Source: Scybalousia_A sp964639765
GTDB taxonomy: Bacteria > Bacteroidota > Bacteroidia > Bacteroidales > P3
Length of the DNA stretch: 64,000 nt
Assembly: GCA_964639765.1 (NCBI GenBank)
Contig: CAZXEN010000006.1
Location: 1-64,000, forward strand
Direction of reading: 5' to 3'
This document shows, piece by piece, positions 1-7,992 of this stretch. Below the pieces are notes generated by a model, which worked only from the letters and a program-made list of their open reading frames with translations, made no database searches and was not told the DNA's origin. The position numbers and the translations under genes were made by a program. Every line of letters starts with the position of its first letter. Within the stretch, counting starts at the first letter, position 1.

Positions 1-146
1 ATGCTAAAAATAAGGAAAAGTATCTCTGCAAATTTTAAAATACAATATCAATTTAATACATTATTGAACAATATTTTAATAAAATTTAATAATAAAATAC
101 TATTTCTGAACATTTCTAATAAAAACGCTTTCTCCGATTTTTTTTG

Positions 147-154
147 TAATTTTG
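147..154 (+). promoter_or_regulatory. Bacteroidota -7 element TAATTTTG
   Basis: Exact TAnnTTTG match that ends only four bases before the ATG at 159, so the glycosyltransferase mRNA is probably almost leaderless. The upstream 146 bases are AT-rich with no convincing gene. Confidence 0.6.
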
Positions 155-158
155 CAAA

Positions 159-1262
159 ATGAAAAGGATATTTGTTAGTGTTAGTAATGATGTCTATAAT
201 GACAATAGGGTAAAAAAGACTTGCCGTAGTTTAAACTCTTATGGTTTAGATGTTCATGTTTTATGTAAGAAATCTTTAGAATGTAATAATAGTTCAAAAA
301 CATTCTATAAAACACACCCCATAAAATTCTTTTTTAAAAGAAACTTCTTATATTATGCTGAACTTAATACCAAACTATTTTTTAAACTAATCTTTAAACG
401 CATTGATATATTATGGGCTAATGATTTAGACACTTTGCTTCCTCTCTTTATCATCTGCAAAATCAGGAAGAAGCCTCTTATATATGACTCTCATGAATTG
501 TTTACCCAAGTTCCAGAGTTAAACGCAAATCCTTTTGCAAAAAAAGTTTGGCTATTTATTGAAAAACATACTGTTCCTAAGTTGAAATATGTACTAACAG
601 TATGCAATCCAATAAAAGAATATTTTAAAAAAGAATACGGCATCAACGCAAGAGTTGTAAGAAATATACCTCTTTACAAAGAAGAGAACCATGCTGCCAA
701 GAGTTATCCGCTTGAAGAAAAAATCATCGTATGGCAAGGAGCTGCGAACATAGATAGAAGTCTGGAGGATCTGGTTCTGGCAATGAAAGAAATAGATGCA
801 AAACTGTTTATCATCGGTAGAGGAGATATTATTCCTACCCTGAGAAAAGAAATAGAGGACAACAACCTGGAAGACAAAGTTTCTTTATTAGGAAGGCTTC
901 CTTTTGAGAAGATGATGGAATATACCCGTAAAGCAACAATAGGTCTTTCGCTTGACAGACCCACTAACGAGAACTACAAGATATCTCTTCCGAACAAGAT
1001 TTTTGAATATATCAATGCAGCAACACCTGTCCTTTGCACTCCTTTACAAGAAATAAAAACCATCGTTGAACAATACAATATTGGAGTATTTATAGAAAAT
1101 CCTAACAAGGACAATCTTGTCAAAAACATCAACAATTTATTAAACAGCAACGATTCTTTACAGAGCATGAGTAACAATTGTCTATCTGCGCAAAAAGATC
1201 TATCGTGGCAAAAAGAAGAAAAAGAAATCTTTAATATCCTTGAGGAAATAGAAAAGAAATAG
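159..1262 (+). CDS. GT-B glycosyltransferase (family 4-like)
   Basis: A 367-residue cytosolic or membrane-associated sugar transferase. The N-terminal half has the GT-B opening (FVSVSN.. followed by KTCRSLNSYG, and a conserved YDSHELF around residue 110). The C-terminal half carries IIGRGD near 218, the LLGRLPFE segment and the PNKIFEYI..TPVLCTP donor-binding region near 275-295 typical of GT4 enzymes. The nucleotide sugar and acceptor cannot be read from sequence; such genes usually serve cell-surface polysaccharide assembly. It has its own near-leaderless promoter and is closed by a strong stem-loop terminator, so it is probably monocistronic. Confidence 0.85.
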   Translation: MKRIFVSVSNDVYNDNRVKKTCRSLNSYGLDVHVLCKKSLECNNSSKTFYKTHPIKFFFKRNFLYYAELNTKLFFKLIFKRIDILWANDLDTLLPLFIICKIRKKPLIYDSHELFTQVPELNANPFAKKVWLFIEKHTVPKLKYVLTVCNPIKEYFKKEYGINARVVRNIPLYKEENHAAKSYPLEEKIIVWQGAANIDRSLEDLVLAMKEIDAKLFIIGRGDIIPTLRKEIEDNNLEDKVSLLGRLPFEKMMEYTRKATIGLSLDRPTNENYKISLPNKIFEYINAATPVLCTPLQEIKTIVEQYNIGVFIENPNKDNLVKNINNLLNSNDSLQSMSNNCLSAQKDLSWQKEEKEIFNILEEIEKK

Positions 1263-1295
1263 GGAGAATACTTGTCAAAGATATTCTCCCTTTTT
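1262..1295 (+). terminator. Intrinsic terminator after the glycosyltransferase
   Basis: Nine-base-pair perfect stem GGGAGAATA/TATTCTCCC with an 11-base loop followed by TTTTT, starting directly behind the stop codon. Confidence 0.85.
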
Positions 1296-1415
1296 ACTGT
1301 TCAAAAGAATTTTATAAATCTCTATTTAGAAAAAAGCTTTACTTTTTGTCCCATAAACATCGTAAAATTTGAAGTGTTAAAACAAAAGAAATAATTTACG
1401 AAGTTTGTCCTTGGA

Positions 1416-1799
1416 CTAAATCAATAAAACTCCTATCTGCTGTAAAGATTTATGTATTATAATGTTTTTTGCACTTCCTTTATAAGATGAAAATTTATCA
1501 GATTCCGTTGCTTTGCAAATACTCTTTTCGGCATCTTCGCCAAACAGCTTCACCAAAGAATAGTATTTATTCTCTTTCAAAGCAAGCGTTGGCTCATTCT
1601 TCTTCTCCTTCTCATCGTGAGGCTCAACAGTTGCAGGAGAACAAGTATGAGAAATATGGGAAATAATAACCTTGGTATTGAGACTCATCTCCATGTTAAA
1701 AGCAGAGACAGAGTTGTCTGTTGTGTTTGATAAAGAACACACAAACAACAACATAACTGTTGCTAAGAATACCTTATATGTCCTAATCCTATTACCCAT
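1416..1799 (-). CDS. Secreted hypothetical protein
   Basis: Not recognised. A protein of 127 residues from the ATG at 1799. A TTG four codons further upstream overlaps the promoter and is unlikely to be the start. The first ~30 residues form a signal peptide or membrane anchor (KVFLATVMLLFVCSLSN). The mature part is polar, with a charged EPHDEKEKKNEP stretch and no recognisable domain. Near-leaderless promoter at 1809-1816. It is unrelated to its neighbours in any way I can see. Confidence 0.5.
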   Translation of the reverse strand: MGNRIRTYKVFLATVMLLFVCSLSNTTDNSVSAFNMEMSLNTKVIISHISHTCSPATVEPHDEKEKKNEPTLALKENKYYSLVKLFGEDAEKSICKATESDKFSSYKGSAKNIIIHKSLQQIGVLLI

Positions 1800-1808
1800 T
1801 ACGAGTTG

Positions 1809-1816
1809 CAAAGTTA
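1809..1816 (-). promoter_or_regulatory. -7 element TAACTTTG for the secreted hypothetical
   Basis: Exact TAnnTTTG on the minus strand, nine bases before the chosen ATG at 1799. The TTG inside the element would otherwise be mistaken for a start codon. Confidence 0.55.
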
Positions 1817-1857
1817 GTAATATATTAATATGTAAACAAATTTTTTACTATTTTTTT

Positions 1858-2193
1858 CTACTTTTTATCTGTTTTTACTGTATCTGCAGAACTTTTTATT
1901 ATATAAATATCCTCATTTTCCCTCTTCATCATAAATTTTTCTCTTCCATAACGCTCTATTTCTTTGATACTTTTCTGCAGTTTTATAGTATTGGCGCTGT
2001 CTTTCTTTATCTCATTCTCATAATACTTTTTTTTCTCCATCAATTCCTTGCGTTGTGCATACAATTTTCTGTATTTAAAAACATTGTAAGATGAAAACAA
2101 TATCAAGGCAACAAAAATCAATGTTGCTAAAACATACTTGTTCTTTTTCAAAAAGTCAAATACTTCCTTCAGCTTTGGTTTCACTTCTTTCAT
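1858..2193 (-). CDS. FtsB/DivIC-family septum formation initiator
   Basis: A 111-residue bitopic membrane protein: short cytoplasmic N-terminus, one membrane helix at about 20-38 (YVLATLIFVALILFSSYNVF), then a coiled coil (about 42-80) and the short globular end with ERYGREKFMMKRENEDIYII, the hallmark of FtsB/DivIC. In other bacteria this protein joins FtsL and FtsQ in the divisome and relays activation to septal peptidoglycan synthases. It starts one base after the stop of the HAD gene, so the two are co-transcribed. Confidence 0.85.
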   Translation of the reverse strand: MKEVKPKLKEVFDFLKKNKYVLATLIFVALILFSSYNVFKYRKLYAQRKELMEKKKYYENEIKKDSANTIKLQKSIKEIERYGREKFMMKRENEDIYIIKSSADTVKTDKK

Positions 2194-2194
2194 A

Positions 2195-2827
2195 TTATAT
2201 TATTCCCCTGTTAAAAATTTGTGTTAATGTTTGATTATTATCCAACAGATATGTTTTAAGTCCTATTGTCTCCGCACCTTTTATATTTTTCACCGTATCA
2301 TCAATAAATATTGTATTACTCCGTTCTACTCCAGCATCATTCACTACAAATTCAAAACTCTCTGTATCAGGTTTTCTCAGATGTATTTCATTGGAAAAAT
2401 AAACTTTGTCAAACAAAGTTCCAAAAACATCATAACCCATAGCATCAAAAAACATTTTCTTTACAAACTCGACATGTATTTCATTGGTATTGGAAAAAAG
2501 GAAAACTTTGTCGTATTTTTTGCGAAGAACTTTCAGCAATTCAACATCCTGCTTTCTTACTCCCAAAACCATGGAGTTCCATATTTCATTCAAAACATCA
2601 TCAGTCAAATCTTTTGCTATCAGTTTTCTGGCCTCTTCCCTAAACTGCGAAGGAGTAATAAGCCCTTTTTCAAAATCATCCACCAAAGGTATCTGTTCCT
2701 GCTGAGTAAAGAAAGAATAAATGTCTTTGCAGCCATACTTCCCAAATTCAACAAAAATCCTACTATAATCCACATCAAGGATTACTCCTCCCATATCCAG
2801 AATCAGATTTCTTGTCTCCATAACCAT
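2195..2827 (-). CDS. HAD-superfamily phosphatase
   Basis: A 210-residue haloacid dehalogenase-like hydrolase. Motif I is LDMGGVILDVD (nucleophile Asp near residue 11), motif II is LFSNTNE near 112, motif III is the Lys in HLRKPD near 152, and motif IV is IFIDDTVKNI near 175. The spacing fits a C1-cap enzyme of the YihX/epoxide-hydrolase-N type acting on small sugar phosphates or nucleotides; the substrate is not determinable. First gene of a two-gene unit with the FtsB-like gene. Either ATG at 2827 or 2821 could be used. Confidence 0.85.
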   Translation of the reverse strand: MVMETRNLILDMGGVILDVDYSRIFVEFGKYGCKDIYSFFTQQEQIPLVDDFEKGLITPSQFREEARKLIAKDLTDDVLNEIWNSMVLGVRKQDVELLKVLRKKYDKVFLFSNTNEIHVEFVKKMFFDAMGYDVFGTLFDKVYFSNEIHLRKPDTESFEFVVNDAGVERSNTIFIDDTVKNIKGAETIGLKTYLLDNNQTLTQIFNRGII

Positions 2828-2841
2828 AAGTTTTGCCTCTG

Positions 2842-2871
2842 CAAAAATAAAGAAAAGTTTTAAGTTACAAA
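2842..2871 (-). promoter_or_regulatory. Promoter of HAD-ftsB unit
   Basis: Minus-strand TTTG at 2871-2868, 18 bases of spacer, then TATTTTTG at 2849-2842. Both halves of the Bacteroidota promoter consensus are exact. Confidence 0.65.
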
Positions 2872-2901
2872 TTTATAAAAAGATAAAAAGTAAAAACAAT
2901 G

Positions 2902-4203
2902 CTAAATTTGTGACAGCACTTCAGCAACAGTATATGTTGAACCTCCTACAAAAACCATTGCATTTGTCTTTATTGCATCCTTTTTAGCCTCGTCAAATGC
3001 TTGCTTAACAGAAGAAAAAGTCTTGTATTTCATTCCTTTTCCCTGCATCTTGCCTGCCAGAATATCTACATCCAAACCACGGGGAATGTCGGCTTTGCAA
3101 AGAAAATAGCAAGCATCTTTCGGCAACATTTCTATTTCCTTGTCTATATCTTTGTCATTGACAACGCCTAATACAAAATTAAGCTTGTCTTTCTTTATGC
3201 TGTCAAGTTGATGTATGACATGTGTTAATCCGTCTTCGTTATGCCCTGTATCACATAAAACCAAAGGAACCGTGGAAAGAGTTTGCCATCTTCCCTGCAA
3301 AAGAAAGTTTTGTTGAACATTTTTTATTCCGTCCCTGATATTTTTCTTTGTTATTTTGTAGTTACCCAGAGTATTAAGCACCTCAACCAATTGAATCACT
3401 CCTAAAAGATTCTTTTTTTGATACTCACCACAAAGAGGACAAAGTAGGTTTTTCAGATAAATTTCTCCTTTTCTATACACATCTACAACAAGATATCCTT
3501 CTCTATAATGCGCATTTTCTATAGAATAATTTTCATCTGCAAAATATATAGGAGCATTCATTTCTTGTGCTTTTTGAATAAAAACAGGCTTTGTCTCCTT
3601 TTGTGTCTGCGAAATAACTATAGGAGTATTCTTTTTTATTATTCCCGCTTTTTCTTTTGCTATTTGTTCTAAAGTATTCCCAAGAAACTGCTGATGATCA
3701 AAACTTATATTTGTTATAAGACAACAATTAGGAGAAAGAACATTTGTACTATCTAATCTGCCTCCCATTCCAACTTCTACAACAGCCGTTTCCACTTTTT
3801 TATTCTTAAAATAATTAAATGCCATTGCGACCATAAGTTCGAAGAAAGAAGGTTGTATTTTATCAAATCTTTGTGCAAAATTTTTAATAAAATTTATTAC
3901 ATAATTCTTACTACACATTTTTCCATCGACAACAATTCTTTCTCTTAAATCTTTTAAATGTGGTGAAGTGTGCAAACCTGTCCTCTTCCCACTTTCCTTT
4001 AATATTGAGGCAATGAGATGAGAAGAAGATCCTTTCCCATTTGTTCCTGCGACATGAATACTATTAAAATAATGATGAGGATTTCCAATTGAAGACAATA
4101 AATCAACAGTGTTGGAAATATCAATCTTATATGCCGCTGCTCCAATTCTATGAAATACCGGTAACTGTTTATATAGCCATTGCTGTGTTTCTAAATATGT
4201 CAT
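2902..4203 (-). CDS. folC: Bifunctional folylpolyglutamate/dihydrofolate synthase
   Basis: A 433-residue Mur-ligase-fold enzyme that adds glutamate to folates and, in bacteria, also makes dihydrofolate from dihydropteroate. The P-loop is HVAGTNGKGSSSHL near residue 50, followed by the folate loop region GLHTSPHL. The central ATPase segment VVEVGMGGRLDSTN near 140 and ITNISFDHQQFLG near 163 are diagnostic. The C-terminal domain has LCDTGHNEDG near 318. Length is normal. It is transcribed alone, followed after 74 bases by the HAD gene. Confidence 0.95.
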   Translation of the reverse strand: MTYLETQQWLYKQLPVFHRIGAAAYKIDISNTVDLLSSIGNPHHYFNSIHVAGTNGKGSSSHLIASILKESGKRTGLHTSPHLKDLRERIVVDGKMCSKNYVINFIKNFAQRFDKIQPSFFELMVAMAFNYFKNKKVETAVVEVGMGGRLDSTNVLSPNCCLITNISFDHQQFLGNTLEQIAKEKAGIIKKNTPIVISQTQKETKPVFIQKAQEMNAPIYFADENYSIENAHYREGYLVVDVYRKGEIYLKNLLCPLCGEYQKKNLLGVIQLVEVLNTLGNYKITKKNIRDGIKNVQQNFLLQGRWQTLSTVPLVLCDTGHNEDGLTHVIHQLDSIKKDKLNFVLGVVNDKDIDKEIEMLPKDACYFLCKADIPRGLDVDILAGKMQGKGMKYKTFSSVKQAFDEAKKDAIKTNAMVFVGGSTYTVAEVLSQI

Positions 4204-4472
4204 AACGATTATTTTTTCCTACTGCGAAATTACAAAAAATACACCTCACTTCAACTTTTTTATTTGCTTTTATAAATTACAGTCAAAATTTTAGTACTTT
4301 TTTCTCTAAATAATTATTGTTTTTAAAATTGAAAATAAAGATTTTAAAACTAAAATTTAATATTTTAGAATAAGGAAATTTAATTTATTAGAAATTTTTC
4401 CAATTATATATCTTTACTTACTCAGAAGACCGTAAATAATCGCTTTTCATAATGAAAATACATAAAAGTCCT
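4204..4472. other. AT-rich intergenic spacer
   Basis: About 270 bases of very AT-rich sequence between folC and the sigma-fusion gene. A near-consensus minus-strand element (TAATTTCG) lies close to the folC start. No gene, hairpin terminator or repeat stands out. Confidence 0.5.
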
Positions 4473-5954
4473 CTATAACTTTATCCGTATTCCAATCGGA
4501 ACATTAAAATCCCATCTATGTTTAGTACGGAAAGTTTCAAAATCATCTTTATTTTTAAAGAAATAATCCAAGCAAGGCTCCGCAAAAACATTTATTCCAT
4601 AACCCACATTAATACTAAATCCCAAAGAGACTTCACCATAAAACTGACAATGAGCATTAGGATTCTCTTTTACAGTTTCTTCACTAAAATAAAGTTTTGT
4701 TTTATGATATATAGGCAATTCAGCGACACCGCCAAGTGCAACATAATTATCCATTCTACTGCTTTTATAATAATGAAAAGCAACTTGAGATTTAAATCCT
4801 AAGTATTGTATATTATCTGTTCTAATTTTCTTATCCTCAAATAGATATTCCGTCTTCAAAAAAGTATATACCAGACCCAAACCAACAGAAAATCTTCTGT
4901 TAAATTCCTTTTCAAATATAAAGTTAAGACTTATCGGCTTATAATATTTCTCTTCTATATCCAAATCAATAAAATTCATCATTTCCACAATACCAAAAAG
5001 ATCATCATTAATAGAAGAAAAAGTAGTAGTAAATTTTTGATTCATAGGAATAAAAGAAAAATTAAAACCTATTAACTTATCGTCTATCTTTTGTGTATCG
5101 ACATTGTTATACATAACATTTCCCTCAAAAGGCGTTTCCTTTAGAAAATCCATCTTTTCTTCTTTAGCATATTCTACTAACTCTTCTCTCTCTAAGTCTG
5201 ACTCTATACCGCTTGTATCTTTAACAAAAATCTGCACATTTTTTTCTTCTTCGATTATTTTAAAAATTTTATTTATTTTATTGACTTTATTTATATTTAC
5301 AATATTCTCAGTTTTTACCGCTTTTTGCTTTATTTTCTCTTGGAAAGTATCTTCGTGCGAAACTCCCCTATCATTTAGTGGTTTATTTGAAAAGAATTCG
5401 AATAAAACAGAAACGAAAACAATCATAGAAACAAGAGCAAGCGACCAATAAGAGAGTATCATAGATTTTAAAGTCTTTTTTGCTCTTGACAATTGACTTG
5501 ATGACGTTTTAGGAGAGATATCTAAGAGTTTTGCGATTTCTTCATGAGTATATCCTTCAAAGACAGCAAGTTTAAATACTTTTTTATAGCCTGCAGGTAA
5601 TTGTTCTACCATATTCATTAATGTAGAATAGGAAATTATATCCTTTTCTTGCTTCACATTGTTGCCAATATCATCTTTCTGCTGTTCAATATCAACACAT
5701 ATATTTGAGAATAAAGATTTTTTACGTAAATAATTAACACAAGTATTCTTAACTATAGTACTTATCCAAGGCTCAAGTTTTGTTTTATCTCTAAGAGTTG
5801 GAAGTTTATTAATAACAACAATGAAGGCATCTTGCAATAAATCTTCTGCAATGGCTTGATCATGCACATAATTAACACATATACCAAACATCTTTCTATA
5901 ATATGTTCGGTATATGTTTTCAAAATCCTGATTATTAATGCAGCAATCTTCCAA
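4473..5954 (-). CDS. ECF sigma factor fused to membrane segment and beta-barrel-like domain
   Basis: A 493-residue protein of unusual architecture. Residues 1-166 are a complete ECF sigma-70 factor: region 2 with AEDLLQDAFIVV (about 36-48) and WISTIVKN, region 4 with LPAGYKKVFKLAVFEGYTHEEIA and the helix-turn-helix DISPKTSSSQLSRAKKTL. Residues 169-187 are one hydrophobic helix (YWSLALVSMIVFVSVLFEF). Residues 190-270 are a charged linker. The last ~220 residues alternate in beta-barrel fashion (GLGLVYTF, YVALGGVAELP, GEVSLGFSINVGYGI) and end GIRIKL like an outer-membrane strand. It starts one base after the stop of an upstream lipoprotein gene. A sigma factor tethered to a membrane suggests self-contained envelope sensing with proteolytic release; this is inference. 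Confidence 0.8.
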   Translation of the reverse strand: MEDCCINNQDFENIYRTYYRKMFGICVNYVHDQAIAEDLLQDAFIVVINKLPTLRDKTKLEPWISTIVKNTCVNYLRKKSLFSNICVDIEQQKDDIGNNVKQEKDIISYSTLMNMVEQLPAGYKKVFKLAVFEGYTHEEIAKLLDISPKTSSSQLSRAKKTLKSMILSYWSLALVSMIVFVSVLFEFFSNKPLNDRGVSHEDTFQEKIKQKAVKTENIVNINKVNKINKIFKIIEEEKNVQIFVKDTSGIESDLEREELVEYAKEEKMDFLKETPFEGNVMYNNVDTQKIDDKLIGFNFSFIPMNQKFTTTFSSINDDLFGIVEMMNFIDLDIEEKYYKPISLNFIFEKEFNRRFSVGLGLVYTFLKTEYLFEDKKIRTDNIQYLGFKSQVAFHYYKSSRMDNYVALGGVAELPIYHKTKLYFSEETVKENPNAHCQFYGEVSLGFSINVGYGINVFAEPCLDYFFKNKDDFETFRTKHRWDFNVPIGIRIKL

Positions 5955-5955
5955 T

Positions 5956-6384
5956 TTATTTTACATCTATTTCAAACGTCCCCTCTCTTCCTAATATTTC
6001 TACAACATAATGACCTGATGGAATATCACTTACTTTATATTCTGCGTCTCTTATACATAGGCAATCACAAACACTTTCTCCCAATTCAGCGATAAGCATC
6101 TTATGATCTTTAACAACAACATCCAATTTTAACACACTATCACAACAATTATAAGCTCCATTGTAACGAGTAATATAAAGTTCATGACCTCTTACAAAAT
6201 ATTTTAAGCTTTCTTCAATATTCCTTTCTAAATTCATAGTTTCAATCTTACATTCAGTATATTTAAGGACAGTTGCCGTAATTTCTTTTTCATCATCTTC
6301 ATTTCTATCCTCACAAAAAGTAAAAACAGATATGAAAAACAGTGCTATTAAGCAGAATAATATAAAACTTGATTTTGTTTTCAT
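5956..6384 (-). CDS. Probable lipoprotein in the sigma-fusion operon
   Basis: A 142-residue exported protein. The N-terminal hydrophobic segment ILFCLIALFFISVFTF precedes a Cys (FTFCED) that could be a weak lipobox. The mature part is Cys-rich (NCCD, VCDCLC) and ends in SGHYVVEILGREGTFEIDV, reminiscent of a small Ig-like beta domain. No family recognised. It lies between a second lipoprotein gene and the sigma-fusion gene with minimal gaps, so it probably works with that regulator, for example as ligand sensor or target. The function is unknown. Confidence 0.6.
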   Translation of the reverse strand: MKTKSSFILFCLIALFFISVFTFCEDRNEDDEKEITATVLKYTECKIETMNLERNIEESLKYFVRGHELYITRYNGAYNCCDSVLKLDVVVKDHKMLIAELGESVCDCLCIRDAEYKVSDIPSGHYVVEILGREGTFEIDVK

Positions 6385-6402
6385 TTCTTTTGCCTACATT
6401 AT

Positions 6403-6837
6403 TTATTTTAATATTTTGATTTTCAATATTTCTATATCAAATGTCTGTTGATCATGACAATAATCACAGTTCTCTATATCCTTCTCCGTAGCTTTCTTTT
6501 CCCTAATATTACCAATGATATCCACACGCAAAGGGGTTTTGCTCTTAGGCAAGTATTTTATTTTGTCTGGGTTGCAAACATAATAATGAGTCCCTGTTGT
6601 TGAAAAACAGCCCGCAACCACACAATCTACAACATATTGATTCCCATCTCCATACAGAAATACCGAGGTGAGCAAGGTAGAGTTTGGATGCTCTATATCT
6701 GTATTTTTAAACTCAACATTTTTGTCTATAATCTTAGTAGTGCAAGAATCACAATCGCTATCTTGCCCTTTTTCACAAGCAAGAAAGACCATACTTGCAA
6801 AAATCATCAACAATAAATTAAAATTTCTGACTTTCAT
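6403..6837 (-). CDS. Lipoprotein, first gene of sigma-fusion operon
   Basis: A 144-residue lipoprotein with a good lipobox (MVFLACEKG, Cys21). The mature part has paired cysteines (CDSCTT, CDYCHDQ). It resembles the next gene in size, position of the Cys motifs and leader region: the sequences TTTTGTCTACGTTAT and TTTTGCCTACATTAT lie just upstream of the two genes on the plus-strand reading. This suggests an old tandem duplication. No known domain is recognised. Confidence 0.6.
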   Translation of the reverse strand: MKVRNFNLLLMIFASMVFLACEKGQDSDCDSCTTKIIDKNVEFKNTDIEHPNSTLLTSVFLYGDGNQYVVDCVVAGCFSTTGTHYYVCNPDKIKYLPKSKTPLRVDIIGNIREKKATEKDIENCDYCHDQQTFDIEILKIKILK

Positions 6838-6855
6838 ATCAAATTATTTTTTTTG

Positions 6856-6876
6856 TCTACGTTATTAAGACGTAGA
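6856..6876. promoter_or_regulatory. Inverted repeat TCTACGT-N7-ACGTAGA
   Basis: Perfect 7-bp arms, 19 bases upstream of the first lipoprotein gene of the sigma-fusion operon. Candidate operator or 5-prime mRNA hairpin. The role is inference. Confidence 0.4.
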
Positions 6877-6919
6877 AATATCAAAAACACTGCACGAAAT
6901 TAGTAAAAAATTTAGACTT

Positions 6920-7021
6920 CATAAAAAACATCAAGTCTTTGTTAAAAAACATCAAGTCTTTTGCACCAAAAGACTAAGTCTTTTTTTGCTAAAACCAAGT
7001 GTTTTTACAACAAAAACAAGA
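6920..7021. repeat. Degenerate short direct repeats (ATCAAGTCTTT core)
   Basis: Four imperfect units of about 19-25 bases carrying cores like ACATCAAGTCTTT, ACATCAAGTCTTTT, AGACTAAGTCTTTT and ACCAAGTGTTTTT. Related cores recur at 18361-18405 and near 32389. They lie between the sigma-fusion operon and the MCE gene. Confidence 0.5.
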
Positions 7022-7044
7022 GGAATAAATCTCAATGTATCTTT

Positions 7045-7980
7045 TTAGAATACAGATACGTGAATATATTTCTTTGGATTTTTCTTTAAATCCAAGATAA
7101 GTTCGTCCAAATTTTTGGCTGCAGAATTTATATTTCTGTATAGTCCTTCATCAGAAAGCAACATACCTATATTGCCTTCTCCTTTTTCTATCTTATTAAG
7201 CATGGAATTGATACTTTCCAATGAATTTTTAACATTTGCAAGAGTTGAACCTATATCCTGTTTATCTATATCCGAAGATATATTGTCAAAACGTGTTATG
7301 ATATTAGTAATAGCCTGATTGTTATCAACAAGGTTTCTTGTTATGCTTTCAACATTGGAAACTATTCTGTCAAGTTTATCTTTATCCTTTGCAACAAGAT
7401 TATCCACATTCATCGCAACATGGTTCAGCCTTTCAGATATTTGATTGATATTTCCTATGGTCAGCTGTATATTTTGCTTGGTCTGTTCATCTATAGTCCT
7501 GTTCAGTGTATTGGTAAGGGTATCTATACGTTTAAGAATAGAAGACAAGGTCTCTCCCATCGGAGCTATTTTATCTGTCAAGCCTTCTTCCATCCCTCCT
7601 TGTATGGTATCCTTTGCCCTCAACAAGGATGATGATTTTCCTAAGTCCAATCTAAGAGCCTGGCCACTCATCAATCCGGCTGAAAACATAGTCAAACGAC
7701 TATCTTTTGGTATTTCAATAGACTTATCTATAGAAAATTCCACAAGAAATTTATCATTCTTTTTCGTCATTGGAGAAATCTTTACGACATAACCCACTTT
7801 CATACCATTGATATAAATGTATGAACTTTCGTGCATACCTGTTACATCTTCATAGACAGCATAGTATGTCTTTTGTCCTGAGAAAAGAGTCTTCCCTTTC
7901 AAGAAATTTATTCCTACAATGAGAACAATAAACGTCACTAAAACTACTATTCCTATCTGATATTCGGTTCTTAGCTTCAT
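7045..7980 (-). CDS. MCE/MlaD-family lipid-transport protein
   Basis: A 311-residue inner-membrane-anchored periplasmic protein. One N-terminal membrane helix (IGIVVLVTFIVLIVGINFL, about 9-27), then one MCE domain (about 37-115: VYEDVTGMHESSYIYINGMKVGYV..), then long amphipathic helices rich in N, I and L (150-290). In Mla-type systems such proteins form a hexameric ring handing phospholipids between membranes together with an MlaE permease and MlaF ATPase, neither of which is in this window. The gap to the amidase gene upstream is 12 bases, so the two form one unit. Confidence 0.85.
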   Translation of the reverse strand: MKLRTEYQIGIVVLVTFIVLIVGINFLKGKTLFSGQKTYYAVYEDVTGMHESSYIYINGMKVGYVVKISPMTKKNDKFLVEFSIDKSIEIPKDSRLTMFSAGLMSGQALRLDLGKSSSLLRAKDTIQGGMEEGLTDKIAPMGETLSSILKRIDTLTNTLNRTIDEQTKQNIQLTIGNINQISERLNHVAMNVDNLVAKDKDKLDRIVSNVESITRNLVDNNQAITNIITRFDNISSDIDKQDIGSTLANVKNSLESINSMLNKIEKGEGNIGMLLSDEGLYRNINSAAKNLDELILDLKKNPKKYIHVSVF

Positions 7981-7992
7981 TATTCTGTCAGT

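Noticed and set aside
1..161. Short reading frame beginning at the first base (53 codons)
   Set aside because: Very AT-rich composition, no homology, ends inside the start codon of the glycosyltransferase, and overlaps its promoter.
2231..2863. Long plus-strand frame opposite the HAD gene
   Set aside because: Mirror image of the well-supported HAD gene; amino-acid composition rich in F, I, Y and C, typical of an antisense shadow.
6920..7021. CRISPR-like array
   Set aside because: Units are short, diverged and have no unique spacers of constant length; no cas genes nearby.
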